NCBI GenBank assembly: GCA_026874595.1
Contig: CM049317.1
Span: 41,314,401 to 41,378,400 of the forward strand
DNA from: Sipunculus nudus
Taxonomy: Eukaryota > Annelida > Sipuncula > Golfingiida > Sipunculidae
Reading direction: 5' to 3'
Length of the DNA: 64,000 nt
Part shown: one piece after another, positions 10,300 to 21,230 of the stretch
Layout of the letters: each line of letters begins with the position of its first letter
How positions within the stretch are numbered: the first letter of the stretch is position 1
The notes under the pieces: generated by a model
Told to the model about the DNA's origin: nothing
Database searches by the model: none
Seen by the model: only the letters and a program-made list of their open reading frames with translations
Translations under genes and position numbers: made by a program

Positions 10300-12016
10300 C
10301 AGACCAGCCTAGTTCTCGCAGTCTGTGGCACCAGATAACCTCCAGGCGAAAATTTTCCATCTGGGATTGCGAAGTGGTTCTGGACGGCTAAACAATATGG
10401 TTCTGGAATTCATCGGAAGTTTCACAGGTGGAGCCACTGCCATTGCCAGGAGTAATTGGTGATGTGGCTGGGCCGGCCACCAGGGGGTGATAACAGTTGC
10501 CACTGCCTTCTGGTTATGCAGAACTTCCCTTGGACCTTGGGTATAAGGCGGAAAGGTGGACATACCCAATTGTTGTTGTGTGCCCAGTTGCACTGACTCA
10601 ATGCATCCACTCCACTGGAAAGTGGGTCTTTGTAGCGGCTGTTGAATACTGGTAGCTGTGTGTTGGTCATATCCGCAAATCTGTCCATGGTGTGTGGCCC
10701 CCACTTTTCGTCTATTGCTTGAAATAGTGCTGGGTGAAGTTGCCAAAGTTGCACTCTAAGCAGGACAATCTGTTGGCATGGGTATTGTCCACGCCCCGTA
10801 GATAGCGAAGAGATAGCGGGATATTGTTTTGTATGGCTACGCTCCACACAGCACGTGCTACTTGTGTTAGGACATGGCTGGAGCCACCCTGAAAGTTTAT
10901 GTTGGCTACAGTGCTCACATTGTCTGACAGTATTTGAATGGACTTTCCAGCCAATTCTTTTTTGAATGATAACAGTCCCATCAGAACAGCTGTTATCTCC
11001 CTGACATTGGAAGGCTGATTTGACAGCCATGGATCCCAGAATCCGGCCGCCTACTGGTTTAGGCATGCAAATCCCCAACCGGTTGCACTTGCATCGGATA
11101 CTGCTTGAACTTCTATTGGTTGTGTAGTGGAGACCTGTCTGTTCCATGCCTCCACACTTTGGTACCAGTAATGTAGGTCTTGTTTGGCAGCAGTATCGAG
11201 AGACAGAAGTGATGCCCATGTTGACTTGCTTTTGAGTATGCGATACACATTCCGTAATAGTAATTTTGCCGGAAGAATAATTTTGGTCATGGAGATGCAT
11301 TGTCTGGCAACTCTTGCCAGCACCCTGGCCGGAACTACACAAGCTGTTAACACGCGTTGAATGTCTCTCCTAAGCTTGCGTATTCTGAGTGAAGTAATCT
11401 TAATAACCGGAGTACCTTCTCTGGTGTGTGTGAGTACATTATAACCAATAAAAACCTTGCTGGTATTTGGCTGAAGAGATGATTTTTCCCAATTAATGAA
11501 CCAGCCCAGTTTGCGAAGTGTGTTCAATAAACAGTTCTTTTCTTGTTCAAAACTGTCTTTATGGGATATTAACAAGAAATCATCAACAAAGTTTGCCAAA
11601 TGTAGGCCCTGTGGCTGATCCCGCAGGTGCTGTACCATAAAGCGCACTATCTTACAGAAAAAATATGGACTAAAATTAGCACCAAAGGGCAAAACATTAA
11701 AAACATAGTATTTGTCTCTCCAGTATATTCCTAGAAATTTGCGGTACTTCAGGTTAACAGGAATGTGGTAGAAGCCATTTTGAAGGTCAAGAGTGAGCAG
11801 GCTATCATCAGAATGCACAAATTTACACACTGTTTCAATATCTTCATAGCGGAATTTAAGTGGAGTACAGTACGAGTTTAATTTTCTGAGATCAACAACA
11901 AGTCGAAGTTTGTTACTCTGTTTAGGCACCACTCCTAAACCAGATATACATATGGGCGGTGTGACAGTTTCTGATATGACACCAGTAGACAATAGGTTTT
12001 TCAGTTCAAGTAACAC
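10300..12016 (-). pseudogene. Reverse transcriptase-RNase H of the Ngaro-like element (broken)
   Basis: The RT part (12016-11051) carries LRLVVDLRKLNSY, LLTLDLQNGFYHIPV and the catalytic FVDD motif (about 11578-11590), all typical of DIRS/Ngaro RTs. RNase H follows with VQAVSDASATGWG, ILSDNVSTVANIN and LRGVDNTHANRLS. A TAG at 11051-11053 interrupts the frame at the start of RNase H; reading resumes in the same frame. Frameshifts occur near 10750 and about 10500; past them the frames still encode the conserved post-RNase H segment (GPHTMDRFAD, FNSRYKDP, NNWVCPPFRLI). No methyltransferase domain is seen. Confidence 0.85.
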
Positions 12017-12179
12017 AAATTTACTGTGTTGCAGTGATAGCTTAAGGTTCAGTAAACGAAAATGAGGAGGTTCACTTACAAATGGGATGGTAACTCCTGT
12101 TAATAACCAGTCAAGCAGATACTCAGGTGCACCTATTTCCTTACATGCGTCGATACATCATGATAATGAGGCAGCTATG

Positions 12180-13061
12180 AATTTCATGATTCATGTTCAC
12201 TTCTGTTTGGAGGAGAAACTGGCAGCTGACTATTTGACCTGATTATGTTGTTATACAGACCATAATCCTGCCGGTCGCGACCTCTGCGTGTAAAGTATCT
12301 TCCACGAAAATTCTGCCCGCCTCGAATTCCACGAAAATGATCTAGGTCACGGCGACCATGATCCTGGGCTGTACTCTGTGTATGGGCAGTAATTTCCTCG
12401 GCTAATTTCAGATCAGCAGGTCTGCAGGAGTCATCCCTGTTGTTCCACTCTTAATTCTCCTGTAATTGAGAGACACCACTCTGGAATTGTCATTAGACAC
12501 TACTAAACAGCTGTACTCACATTTGAGATATTCCAGATGTGCTCTGAGAATAACCAATAAGTCATTAACTTCCACTGATGGTTCACAGCAGCTGAGTACC
12601 TTCAGCCCTGTCTCAATATACCAGGCAGAGCGACTAACAATCTTTGCTGATTGCTGAAAATCCCTTTTGAAGCCTTTATGACAGTCCTTTAGTAAATACT
12701 AGGGTTCTAAGCGTACATGTTTCAGCGAGTCACTGAGGGCCCAGTACTGTGGCTCTATGTCCCCTATACCGGTAGCTGCACTGTCCCCTGATGGAGAGGT
12801 GGGACTTCCGTCCCCACTATTTGCCTCTATTGGTCTGGTCAGCAGGGTTTCACCTACCTCGCTCCTTGGCTGGGCATCTGTTTGTGTGTGTGAATCACAG
12901 TGAGAATTTGTTACAGTCCTAATATCGCTCACTCCTGTGGGTGGATCAGCCTTGTTAGGTTTGGCTTTGAGAGCCGCATTGTCCGCGGCTAAGCTTTTTT
13001 GTGAACATTTCAGCGAGTTTATCTCACACAAAACTTGTTGCAATAAGTCCGTTTCGGTCGA
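12180..13061 (-). pseudogene. Gag-like ORF of the Ngaro-like element (degenerate)
   Basis: 13061-12699 encodes a short coiled-coil-like stretch (LLQQVLCEINSLKCSQKSL) then a polar Ser/Thr/Asp-rich region and has no ATG. Further on, about 12371-12244 in another frame encodes an RG-rich tail (FRGIRGGQNFRGRYF, RRGRDRQDY), a nucleic-acid-binding type common in DIRS-like gags. Sequence identity is low, so the gag call rests on position and composition. Confidence 0.55.
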
Positions 13062-13123
13062 TTAAGACAAATCTTTTGAACTTTGTGACATGCGGAGTCC
13101 ACAAGCCGTCCTTCTTGGTGGAG

Positions 13124-13210
13124 ATGCGCCATGCAAAGATGACAGCGACACCTAACAAGAAGTTAGGTGTCAGGAGAAAAGAAATTTCCGTAATTTCTCG
13201 CCTGTCTACA
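13124..13210 (-). repeat. Ngaro-like element, repeat A1 with palindromic core
   Basis: Outer 5' repeat of the element. Arms are at 13147-13156 and 13162-13171, centre AAGAA at 13157-13161. Flanks of the palindrome are in the same orientation as in A2; only the centre is inverted. Confidence 0.85.
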
Positions 13211-13212
13211 CC

Positions 13213-13522
13213 TTGTGTATGTTATAAAGCTATCCAAGGGCTACATTTGTGTAAAAATTTTTTATGCTCTGTCACACCAACATGCACACACCCGAACCTG
13301 CTCACAGTTATCCCATAATTAATCAAAACTTGATAATATCATTCATACCTATCCAGTCACTTGCTCTGTTCTCAGAAGAGCTGAAAGAAGCGCACAAGAC
13401 ATGGAATTGTGGGAAAAACTGGCCGAGGTTTATTAAAAATAACATTAAAATTTCCATATTCAACATATTCAGCAATTATCCCTTCTTTCCCACTGACGGG
13501 AAGGTGGGGTACAACACGCCAT
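13213..13522. other. Short non-coding spacer between the two retrotransposons
   Basis: Begins with the continuation of the host repeat (TTGTGTATGTTATAAAGC) and then holds no recognised feature until the GCCAT target site of the gypsy element. Confidence 0.5.
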
Positions 13523-13724
13523 TGTTCTGTTGTAAATCACTCGAGGAACAACGCACTTAGCGAATAACAACTTTTATTCGCAGCACTTAACAACATTGTG
13601 CAACACGATAATACATGGACTGATCTGAGTGGCCCCTATCCGGTGTCACGTATAATATTATGATTACTGAAAAAGTTCCCCGGGATATCCGGCATACACG
13701 GCTATATGCCGTCACAACACAACA
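13523..13724 (-). repeat. 3' LTR of gypsy element 1
   Basis: 202 bp, TGTTCTGTTGTAAATC... CACAACA as read on the plus strand; two mismatches with 18046-18247. Confidence 0.95.
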
Positions 13725-13734
13725 CCTCCCCCCC
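13725..13734 (-). promoter_or_regulatory. Polypurine tract of gypsy element 1
   Basis: GGGGGGGAGG on the minus strand, touching the 3' LTR; the expected plus-strand primer site. Confidence 0.8.
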
Positions 13735-13785
13735 GACATTTTGCAATTCTTGTACGGCAAAATGTAACTCACGAACACAAATTAA

Positions 13786-15340
13786 CTAAAGCTCTTCAAT
13801 AAGTCTCCTAGGTGGATTTTTGTCCCTTAAACTTCTCCAACCCAAAGGGGTCTGCGGTGGGTTCTCTGAACTGCCCTCTTGGGGTTGTTCCAATTCTACC
13901 TCAGGTTGGTTAGTGTTTGCATCTTGCTGCGGCATGGTTACCGGATAACACTTTCGTAGGAAGCGACGGTTGCGGCGCCACACGCGACCACTGGCGAGCT
14001 TTACCAAATAATCTCGGTTTTTTCCTACCTGCACTATTATGCCTTGTCGGTCCCATTGTCGAGTAACATGACTTTGGATTAAGACTTTGGTACCTATATG
14101 CAGTGGACTCAGAGATTTCGCTGAAGCATTATAGCGTTCAGCTATCTTGGTCTTAAGATTAGCTGTTTTTTCGTCAACGAGCTTAGTAGCTTTTTGCCAC
14201 TCTGGGGCAAATGCGCGTTTATGGACAGGTAGTGTGTCCCTGATAGAGTGTCCATAGAGTACTTGTGCAGGTGATAGGCCTGTTTCCCTAGGCGTATTTC
14301 TCCACTGTAGCAAACCTTTGGCCCATTGCTCTTTGTCAATGTTGTGGATGCGACCGTTCCAGCAACGCTTCACGAGGCTTTTCATTGCCTTGACACTTGC
14401 CTCTGCACACCCGTTTGATTGAGGATAGTGTGGCGAGGAAACAATGTGGCGCACACCCCACTTTAGTAAGAACTTACGAAACACACGGGCCATAAACTGA
14501 GGTCCGCCATCAGAGTACAAGATAGTCGGGACAGCTGTATCACGGAAGGTTACTTGTAACGACTGAATGATGTCACGAGAACTAATACTCTTACCTAAAT
14601 TATAAGTTGTGGGCCAGCCCGATTTTACATCAGTAACAACAAGGAAATGACGTCCTCCATAAGTGAATAAGTCTGTACACAAGTGTTCAAATACTCTGGA
14701 TGGTTCTTTGTGTTCTTTCAACGGTTCCTTTGGTTGAGATGGTAAGTCTTTGTTACATTCTCTGCAACCGCGCACTGTACACTCAATATCGGCATCTAAC
14801 CCTGGCCAGTATAAAATGAGACGGGCTCGTCTTTTCGTGCGTTCTATGCCTTGATGACTATTGTGTAGCTGATTCAGCACTGTCTTACGCATAGAAGTTG
14901 GTATCAGGAGACGACAGCCACATAGAACATAACCGTCATCTACAGTAAGACGGTCACGGATTTGCCAGTATGGTCTCAGATGTAGAGGTAGTGTGTTTTT
15001 GTGCTCAGGAAATCCAGTCTCTATTACTTTTGTTAAATCACGATACTCATCGTCGCTTTCTGCTGCTTGCTTTATCTCCTCCAACCGAAGGTCATCATCA
15101 TCAGACTGGCCAGCAGATTTGAGTGCCTGGAGATGGATTTCCCGTTCTTGCTCATCAATTTCATCATCAGGGCCGGGATCAGACACTGGTGACCTTGATA
15201 ACGCGTCAGGGACAACGTGGTCCTTTCCACGCTGCCATGTAGCTGTAAACTTGTAGTTTAGCAAGTGCATACGTAGTCGTTGAAGACGAGGATTTTCAAT
15301 TTCATCCAACTGATATTTGTTCAATATAGTTAATAACGAG
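13786..15340 (-). CDS. RNase H end and integrase of gypsy element 1
   Basis: About 512 uninterrupted codons. They start with the end of RNase H/connection (LNKYQLDEIENPRLQRLRMH, WQRGKDHVVPDALSRSP), then the HHCC zinc domain (HNSHQG ... CRECN) and a DDE core: CTDLFTYGG, LYSDGGPQFM and NGCAEASVK. A C-terminal domain (GTKVLIQS, YLVKLASGRVWRRNRRFLR) completes it. The TDLF..GG.HFLVVTD signature is typical of Mag-like gypsy integrases (family recall). This half of pol is open, but frameshifted from the rest. Confidence 0.9.
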
Positions 15341-15344
15341 TTTG

Positions 15345-16860
15345 GTCATTCACGATTTCGAATTTGGATAGCCCATCCAGAAAGATGCGACATTTCTTCA
15401 CAGCCCACACAATGCCTAACAGTTCAATCTCTATCATAGCATAACGCGACTCTGTCTCAGTCAGGAATCGCGAACCTGCTTGAATCATGCGCCAAGTACC
15501 ACCATCTTGCTGTTGCTTGAGTACAAAGCCTAAACCTTTAAGGCGACTAGCATCTGTGTGGAGTGATGTCGGCTTTGACGGATCATAATATGCGCGTACA
15601 GGTGTATCTGTCAGAGCAGTTTTTACATCTTCAAATGCTTGATCATGTATATCATCCCACTGAAACTCGTTTTTTGTTTTGAGAAGTGGTCTTAGAGGTT
15701 CCATTGTGGATGCAATGACATCAGTGAACTCAGCGAGCTGATTTGCTCAACCGAAAAATGAGCGCCGATCAGTAACATTGGTAGGTTTAGGAAAGTCACG
15801 GATGGCTTTTGTGATACCAGGATCAATGCGATAGCCATCTTCTGATATGATAAATCCACAAAACGGTACTTCTTTCTGAGCGAAGACAAATTTCTCGGGT
15901 TTCAATGAGATACCTTTCTCAACACAACGTTTCAGAACTTGTCGCACATGTTCGATATGTTCATCTTGATCATTATCATAGATCAAGCAATCGTCCACAA
16001 TTTTCCATACACGAGGGATATCTGCTAGAGCTTCATCCATGCGTCTATTGTAGTGTTCGGATCTCGAACAGATTCCAAATGGCGCTCTCAGGAATCTGAA
16101 CCGACCAAACGGTGTTATAAACGTTGTAAGATCCTGGCTGTCCACAGCAAGTGGACATTGGTGGTAACCGCTCAAAGCGTCACAAGTAGTGAAATACCTA
16201 GCTTGAGAGGATGCTATATCAGCTACGGCTTCTCGAGGTGTAGGCGACTGGTACCTTTCACATTTAATGTACTTATTCAGTTTTGACAAGTCTACACATA
16301 GACGTATGTCCTCAGAATTCTTTTTCGGGGCAATAACAATTGGCGCACACCATGGAGTGGGGTATGTCACAGGTGCGATGATGCCCTGTTCCACCATTCT
16401 GTCAAGCTCTAATTTTAATTTATCCCGGTATGGGTACGCAATAGCACGTGGGGCCTTCACGCAGAATGGAACAGCATCATCCTCTAGCTCTATTCAAAAT
16501 TCCTCACCTGGCATGGCTCGGAGGTTTCCATCAAACACTTCCGGAAATTCATGTATAAGGTCCTCAGATGTGACGTCATCACTACTTTGTGGGGTCTTTA
16601 CATTCTTAGTTTTAGTGGTATTAAAGTTGATGTGTTGAGTAGGATAATCTGATGGTAGAAAACCTAATTTCTGGGCTGTATACCACGATAGGAGGATCCC
16701 TTGAGCACCTTTAATCACATGGATTGTGTCCAAGACCGTAAGATCACCGCAAGTAATCTCTGCATCAAACTCACCTAAAGACTTGATGCTATGATGATCT
16801 GCCCCTTTTAAACTTGTGGAGGGGGCACGAAGATTATCAGGGTCAATTCCCATTGCTACA
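15345..16860 (-). pseudogene. Protease end, reverse transcriptase and RNase H of gypsy element 1
   Basis: In the same frame as gag. RT motifs: DIRLCVDLSKLNKYI, YFTTCDALSGYHQCP, FGRFRFLRAPFGI and IVDDCLIYD (the (F/Y)xDD box, here VDD). RNase H begins TSLHTDASRLKGLGFVL. TGA stops lie at about 16494 (before the RT) and about 15747 (after RRSFFG, between RT and RNase H). A frameshift near 15345 shifts the rest of pol. Confidence 0.9.
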
Positions 16861-17843
16861 AGGTCATGACGGCCACAAACAGTTCCCTCTGCACCACTGT
16901 CAGGTGTAGCATAAAGCTTTGCTCCATTAGCAATGTCACCACCTACACTGACCTCGACTGTTGGGGCCGGTTTATCCCCTATGCGAGCGATAATACAGCC
17001 AAGAGATGAGTTTTTTGCTTGCTTTTTGTTAGCTTTCCACCTTTTGTCACTTTTGGCCGGACAGTGTCTCGACTTGGCCCAGTGGCCCTTATTTCCACAT
17101 GCGGCACATGTGGATCCGCGAGCTGGGCATGTTTCATGTTCACCATGGTTTTTTGTGCAATTGGAACAAGTAAATCATTTAGGTTTGTCATTGTCAGGTT
17201 TCTGTTTCCCAGTTTTGGGTCTATAAGAATCCTTCTGACCTTTCCTATTTTTAGATATAGCTTGAGCGCCCAGTGGCACATCACCTTTAATCTCATCCCT
17301 ATACCGTTTTGCTGCTTCTTCGGCACGACAAATGTCTGTTGCTTTTGACAAGGTGAGATCCTTTTCCACTAACAAACGTTCGACGGTATCACCATCACTA
17401 AGGCCAACAACAATGCGGTCACGAATTAATGTCTCTTGACATTGTTCGCAAAAATCACAGGTCTTCGCTAATTCCCTAAGATCTGTGAGAAACTCATCAA
17501 AAAGTTCACTTTGTTGCTGATTTCTGAGATTAAAGTTCCTACGCTCCATAACAATGTTTATCTGCCCATGTGCGTGGATTTTGAGTGCCTTTATAACCTC
17601 TTTTGGCTTGTTGCAATCGTCCTCTGGGAGGTTCAAGTTCATAACCACTTTAAGTGTATCATTACTCAAACAAGACCTGAGAACCGCCATCTGAAACTCC
17701 GGGTCTTTATCATGGAGAGCAGTAAGTTTGACAAAATCGTCCCATCTGTACTCCCATAGCGTGAACGTTTCACCTCTGTCTACTGACAGATCAAGCTTGC
17801 CAGGCATTACAGCGGACGAGGATAATTTAAGTTCTGCGGCCAT
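16861..17843 (-). pseudogene. Gag and protease region of gypsy element 1
   Basis: Starts MAAELKLSSSA at an ATG in good context (AAAATGGCC). The first 222 codons are a gag capsid-like region (FTLWEYRWDDF, FDEFLTDLRELAKTC, RDRIVVGLSDGD). TGA at 17175-17177 interrupts the frame just before two zinc knuckles (CSNCTKNHGEHETC and CAACGNKGHW...C). The same frame continues into the protease, whose active site reads PDSGAEGT. The stop therefore separates capsid from nucleocapsid. Confidence 0.85.
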
Positions 17844-18027
17844 TTTAAAGTAATTGATCTGTAGTCACAATGCGTGTCTTCCCGTTATAATGCACAATTT
17901 ACTCACCGAGCTGTTTGCGAGCTGCGGTTGTCCCCAAAAATCGCTCACTCCGGCATGTGTACCGTCTCAGCTGGTACCTAGGCGATCACTGCCAAAACAA
18001 CGCCGTTTACTGAGCATAAGAGTCCTT

Positions 18028-18045
18028 GCCCGATCGACTGCGCCA
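18028..18045 (-). promoter_or_regulatory. Primer-binding site of gypsy element 1 (tRNA-Ser type)
   Basis: Directly inside the 5' LTR the minus strand reads TGGCGCAGTCGATCGGGC. The first 11 bases complement the CGACTGCG-CCA 3' end known for animal tRNA-Ser. Confidence 0.75.
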
Positions 18046-18247
18046 TGTTCTGTTGTAAATCACTCGAGGAACAACGCACTTAGCGAATAACAACTTTTAT
18101 TCGCAGCACTTAACAACATTGTGCAACACGATAATACATGGACTGATCTGAGTGGCCCCCATCCGGTGTCACGTATAATATTATGATTACTGAAAAAGTT
18201 CCCCGGGATATCCGGCATACACGGCTATATGCCTTCACAACACAACA
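18046..18247 (-). repeat. 5' LTR of gypsy element 1
   Basis: 202 bp. Followed on the plus strand by the GCCAT duplication. It is the 5' LTR because the coding strand is minus. Confidence 0.95.
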
Positions 18248-18252
18248 GCCAT

Positions 18253-19290
18253 ATATATCGTATAGGTCATATTAAAAGTAAAAGTAGTAGTAGTAAAAGT
18301 AAACAGTTTACACCTCGACAAATATACTGTTTAGAAACAATAAACTTTAAAATTTTAACATTAACAAGTAGAACACAGAGTGCTTGAGTCAGTGGCGAAG
18401 GGGGTGGTGGTGGGTTTTTCTTCCAGATAGTACGTTGCTGGTTGTCTTTTTCCTGACAGATGAATTCACTGGTTGTCGTTTCTCCTGGTACTAGTGGTAG
18501 ATGGTTGCCCAGTCCTGGTTGACGAGTGATCTTGTCCCAGCGCGGGCATGTCTTCTCAAACAATGACCTGGACTGCTATTGGCCGGTACTTACTTCCGGT
18601 TTGCAGTGCATTATGGTCGCCCCAAATCTTTCTTAATATAATATTTAATGGAGTTTTAATTTTAGTCCAGTTAGAATACGGATGGGGATGTATGTAACAT
18701 ATATTTACTAATCGTGACCCTTCTTGTCAAAGTGAGGTCCTCTGTAATCATTATTCAAAATCTAGCGACCTTGAACTTCCGCCCTCTTGTAAGCAGTGCC
18801 GCCATATTGGATATTCGCCCTCTCCTAGTTAATTCCCCGTCTTCATGAACTGGTTATACTGCAGATAAAATTAAACTACTTGTTTCAAATGAATCTGCTT
18901 ATTTAGCAAGGTCCTCACGCTGCTGGCTATGGGTTTCCATACGTTAAGAGTACCAGATTTCCCAGAACAAAGTGTTACCTTAATTATCGCCCAACACAGC
19001 TGTACTAATAACGATGTCCGCCCTCCAAGTATTCTATTTGTTGGGACAGTTTTTAACTCTGATTTTGGTTATCATTACCTTCTTTTCAACCGGGCAGGTC
19101 TTGGGCTTGAAATATTTGTGTATATACTATAGTTCTGTCCCCCCCACCCAGTATCATTTCCTTTTATTGGTGCCCAACACACAAAACACTGATGGTGTGG
19201 CGAGCATAAAATTATTATCTGCTTGGGGCAGAGTAATTGTATTTCCTGATGGGTCAAACGAGTCCAGAGATATAAGCATTAATGTCTGCA
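18253..19290. other. Intron sequence without a recognised feature
   Basis: A short AGT-rich stretch (18275-18300), then about 1 kb of apparently unique sequence. A GCCGCCATATTGG phrase near 18800 looks promoter-like but has no exon beside it. Nothing else seen. Confidence 0.4.
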
Positions 19291-20571
19291 GCATGAATGT
19301 GAATGAAGCTGGCGCCACCTGTCATCAAATCAAGAAAGCTATCCAGAATGTATACGCATGCCGAATTACAGGTAATTTGGTCAAACCACTGCAGAGATAT
19401 GAGTGATTTTAACCAAAGGCAGACAAACAGGTGGACGCTGTGCAAAAATGGCTGCAGGTGGCGCCACCATTTTTGTGTATGTTATAAAGCAATCCAAGGG
19501 CTACATTTGTGTAAAAATTTTTTCCTGATATGTCAAACGAGTCCGAAGATATAAGCATGGATGTCTCCAGCATGAACGTTAATGTAGGTGGCGCCACCTG
19601 TCATAAAATCAAGAAAGCTATGCGGGATGTATATGCATGCCGAATTTCAGGTAATTTGGTCAAACCACTGCAGAGATATGAGTGATTTTAACCCAAGGCA
19701 GATGAACAGATGGACACTGTGCAAACATGGTTGCAGGTGGTGCCACCATTTTTTTTGTATGTTATAAAGCTATGTAAGGGCTACATTTGTACAAAAATTT
19801 ATTTCCTCATCGGTCGAATGGTTCCCGAGATATGTGGGTTTATGTGTGGAATGTTTATGTGTGGACGCTGGACAGAGAGGAAAGGTCAGAGGTCAAGGCC
19901 AATTGGTAAGGCACCAGTTCACGTGTCCTGATAATTGGTGTTAGTTTCGGAAAAATTTGTCCAGCAGTCTCAGAGGAGTTCTCCGGAAATGAACACGGTG
20001 GGAGTGGCAGCAGCGGCGGCAGAACCCAGTCAAAAACATAGTATTTGCAATACTTCGTTTTGGCGGATACAATAATAAATAACAACTATTCAAGGTCAAG
20101 GCCACTCTCAAAGGAAAGGTCATGACCCCAATTTGAATACACATCATCCCATAACCCATGTCTATGAATATGCATAATATGAAAAAAATCTATCCATTAG
20201 TTTTTGACTTATAATGCTTACAGTACTGTCATGTAGCAATTATAGGGGTATTAAACAGCAGTAAAACAAGAAAAGGATAACAGGTTGCACCACCAGTTTC
20301 CAGCCTGAGTACATGACAACACTATCCAAGATCTTTGGTCAACTTGGATTTTGGATCAATCCATGCACAATTTCTTGAGATATTTAAGAATTTGTGTGAT
20401 TAAACTTCCCCCAAAGTGGACTTATTCAGGATCAAGGTCACTCTCTGTTTTAAGGTTATGACCCCATTTTACATGGGCTTCGTCCTCTTACCCATATCTA
20501 TGCACATGTCAAATTTGGGAAAGATCCGTGAAATGTTTTTTGAGATATAGCTTCGAAAAAAAAAACTGCTT
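19291..20571. repeat. GGTGGCGCCACC-palindrome repeats
   Basis: Two nearly identical ~275-bp units starting near 19307 and 19588, each with palindrome pairs (GGCGCCACCTGTCAT... and GCAGGTGGCGCCACCATTTTT), followed by diverged copies to 20571. The uninterrupted phrase CCACCATTTTTGTGTATGTT here is the empty-site reference for the Ngaro-like insertion. Confidence 0.8.
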
Positions 20572-21230
20572 GTGGCGCGACTGTGCTTACACCATAGTAT
20601 CCCCACTTTGTCTGGTGATACAACTAAATAAATGTTTCAAAAGACACTTACTTAATTTTCTTTAAATGAACGTTTGTGCAGTAAATCTTAACCTCCACCT
20701 GCTTGCACAGAGATTAAAATGCTTGAAGGTAAAGTACTAATCATATGATTTGGTGTTCCACAGAAAATACGATACTAGGTCCCATACTGCTTTACTTTGT
20801 TTCATAAACAAAGGGATAGTTTAGAGAAGCAACATTTATAAAGGAGTGGTATCAAGGTCAATATGTGTCTATACTAGCATTGCTAAAAGGCATTCTGAAC
20901 AATACAGCTGACCTTTTTATCACCCCCTCCAGCTCTGTGCCTGGCATTTTCCATTGAACCCACTTTAGATTCAACTTTCCAGTCAAGCTTTCTGGATTCT
21001 ATCTGTAAAAGGCAAACAATATATATAAACAGGATACATACTTATGATGGCAAATACATTTAAGGTTACTCCTGGTTGAAGCAAAAACATATTTTCCAGT
21101 GATGTAGGACTCTGACTTGGACTTGAGTCCAGAATCAAGTCCATTTTTTTAGGGACTCAGACTTTGAATTGAGGGTCCCGGACAGACTAATACTCAGACT
21201 CAGTGGTAAGAACTTGAGAAATCAGTCAGA
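20572..21230. repeat. Duplicated gene segment, copy 2 (carries the repeat-3 exon)
   Basis: Partner of 3320-3972, same orientation. Intronic flanks are nearly as similar as the exon, so the duplication is recent or has been homogenised. Its right edge (ATCAGTCAGA) runs directly into the 54/56-bp minisatellite. Confidence 0.9.
20913..21002 (-). CDS. Exon: microtubule-binding repeat 3 (near-identical to the exon at 3662)
   Basis: A 90-bp phase-0/0 exon of 30 codons. Acceptor is TTTGCCTTTTACAG and donor is GTCAGC. The translation runs IESRKLDWKVESKVGS, then MENARHRAGGGDKK. KLD-K---SK.GS--N--H--GGG-KK is the pattern of the last tau/MAP repeat. The proline normally before GGG is alanine. The exon sits in a ~659-bp segment (20572-21230) duplicated at 3320-3972. 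The two exons differ by one synonymous base (GGT here, GGC in the other). The minisatellite starts ~230 bp upstream of the acceptor in the gene's sense. Confidence 0.85.

Larger units (their letters stand above)
7535..13212 (-). mobile_element. Ngaro-type (DIRS order) tyrosine-recombinase retrotransposon, decayed
   Basis: On the minus strand the order is gag-like, RT, RNase H, tyrosine recombinase. It has no LTRs but split direct repeats: A1 (13124-13210), coding region, B1 (9210-9192 plus 7804-7775, split by a DNA transposon), A2 (7770-7684), B2 (7597-7535). This A1-ORFs-B1-A2-B2 layout is characteristic of Ngaro-like elements. The left flank ends CCACCATTTTT and the right flank starts TTGTGTATGTTATAAAG; these are contiguous at 19465-19490, giving the empty site and thus both ends, with no obvious target-site duplication, as expected for tyrosine-recombinase integration. 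Stops and frameshifts make it non-autonomous now. It lies in the intron between repeats 3 and 4 in the same sense as the host gene. Confidence 0.85.
13523..18247 (-). mobile_element. Ty3/gypsy LTR retrotransposon 1 (4.7 kb, recent but broken)
   Basis: Two 202-bp LTRs (13523-13724 and 18046-18247), both TG...CA, differing at only two positions, flanked by a 5-bp duplication GCCAT (13518-13522 and 18248-18252). On the minus strand it has a primer-binding site, gag with zinc knuckles, protease, RT, RNase H and integrase in the Ty3/gypsy order, then a polypurine tract. Gag to RNase H lies in one frame, suggesting a single polyprotein as in Mag-like lineages. Three in-frame TGA stops and one frameshift disrupt it. 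Confidence 0.95.

Noticed and set aside
13786-17843. Possible selenocysteine or readthrough use of the three TGA codons in gypsy element 1
   Set aside because: No SECIS-like element was seen and a separate frameshift also breaks pol. Ordinary decay is the simpler reading; the pattern is kept only as a curiosity.
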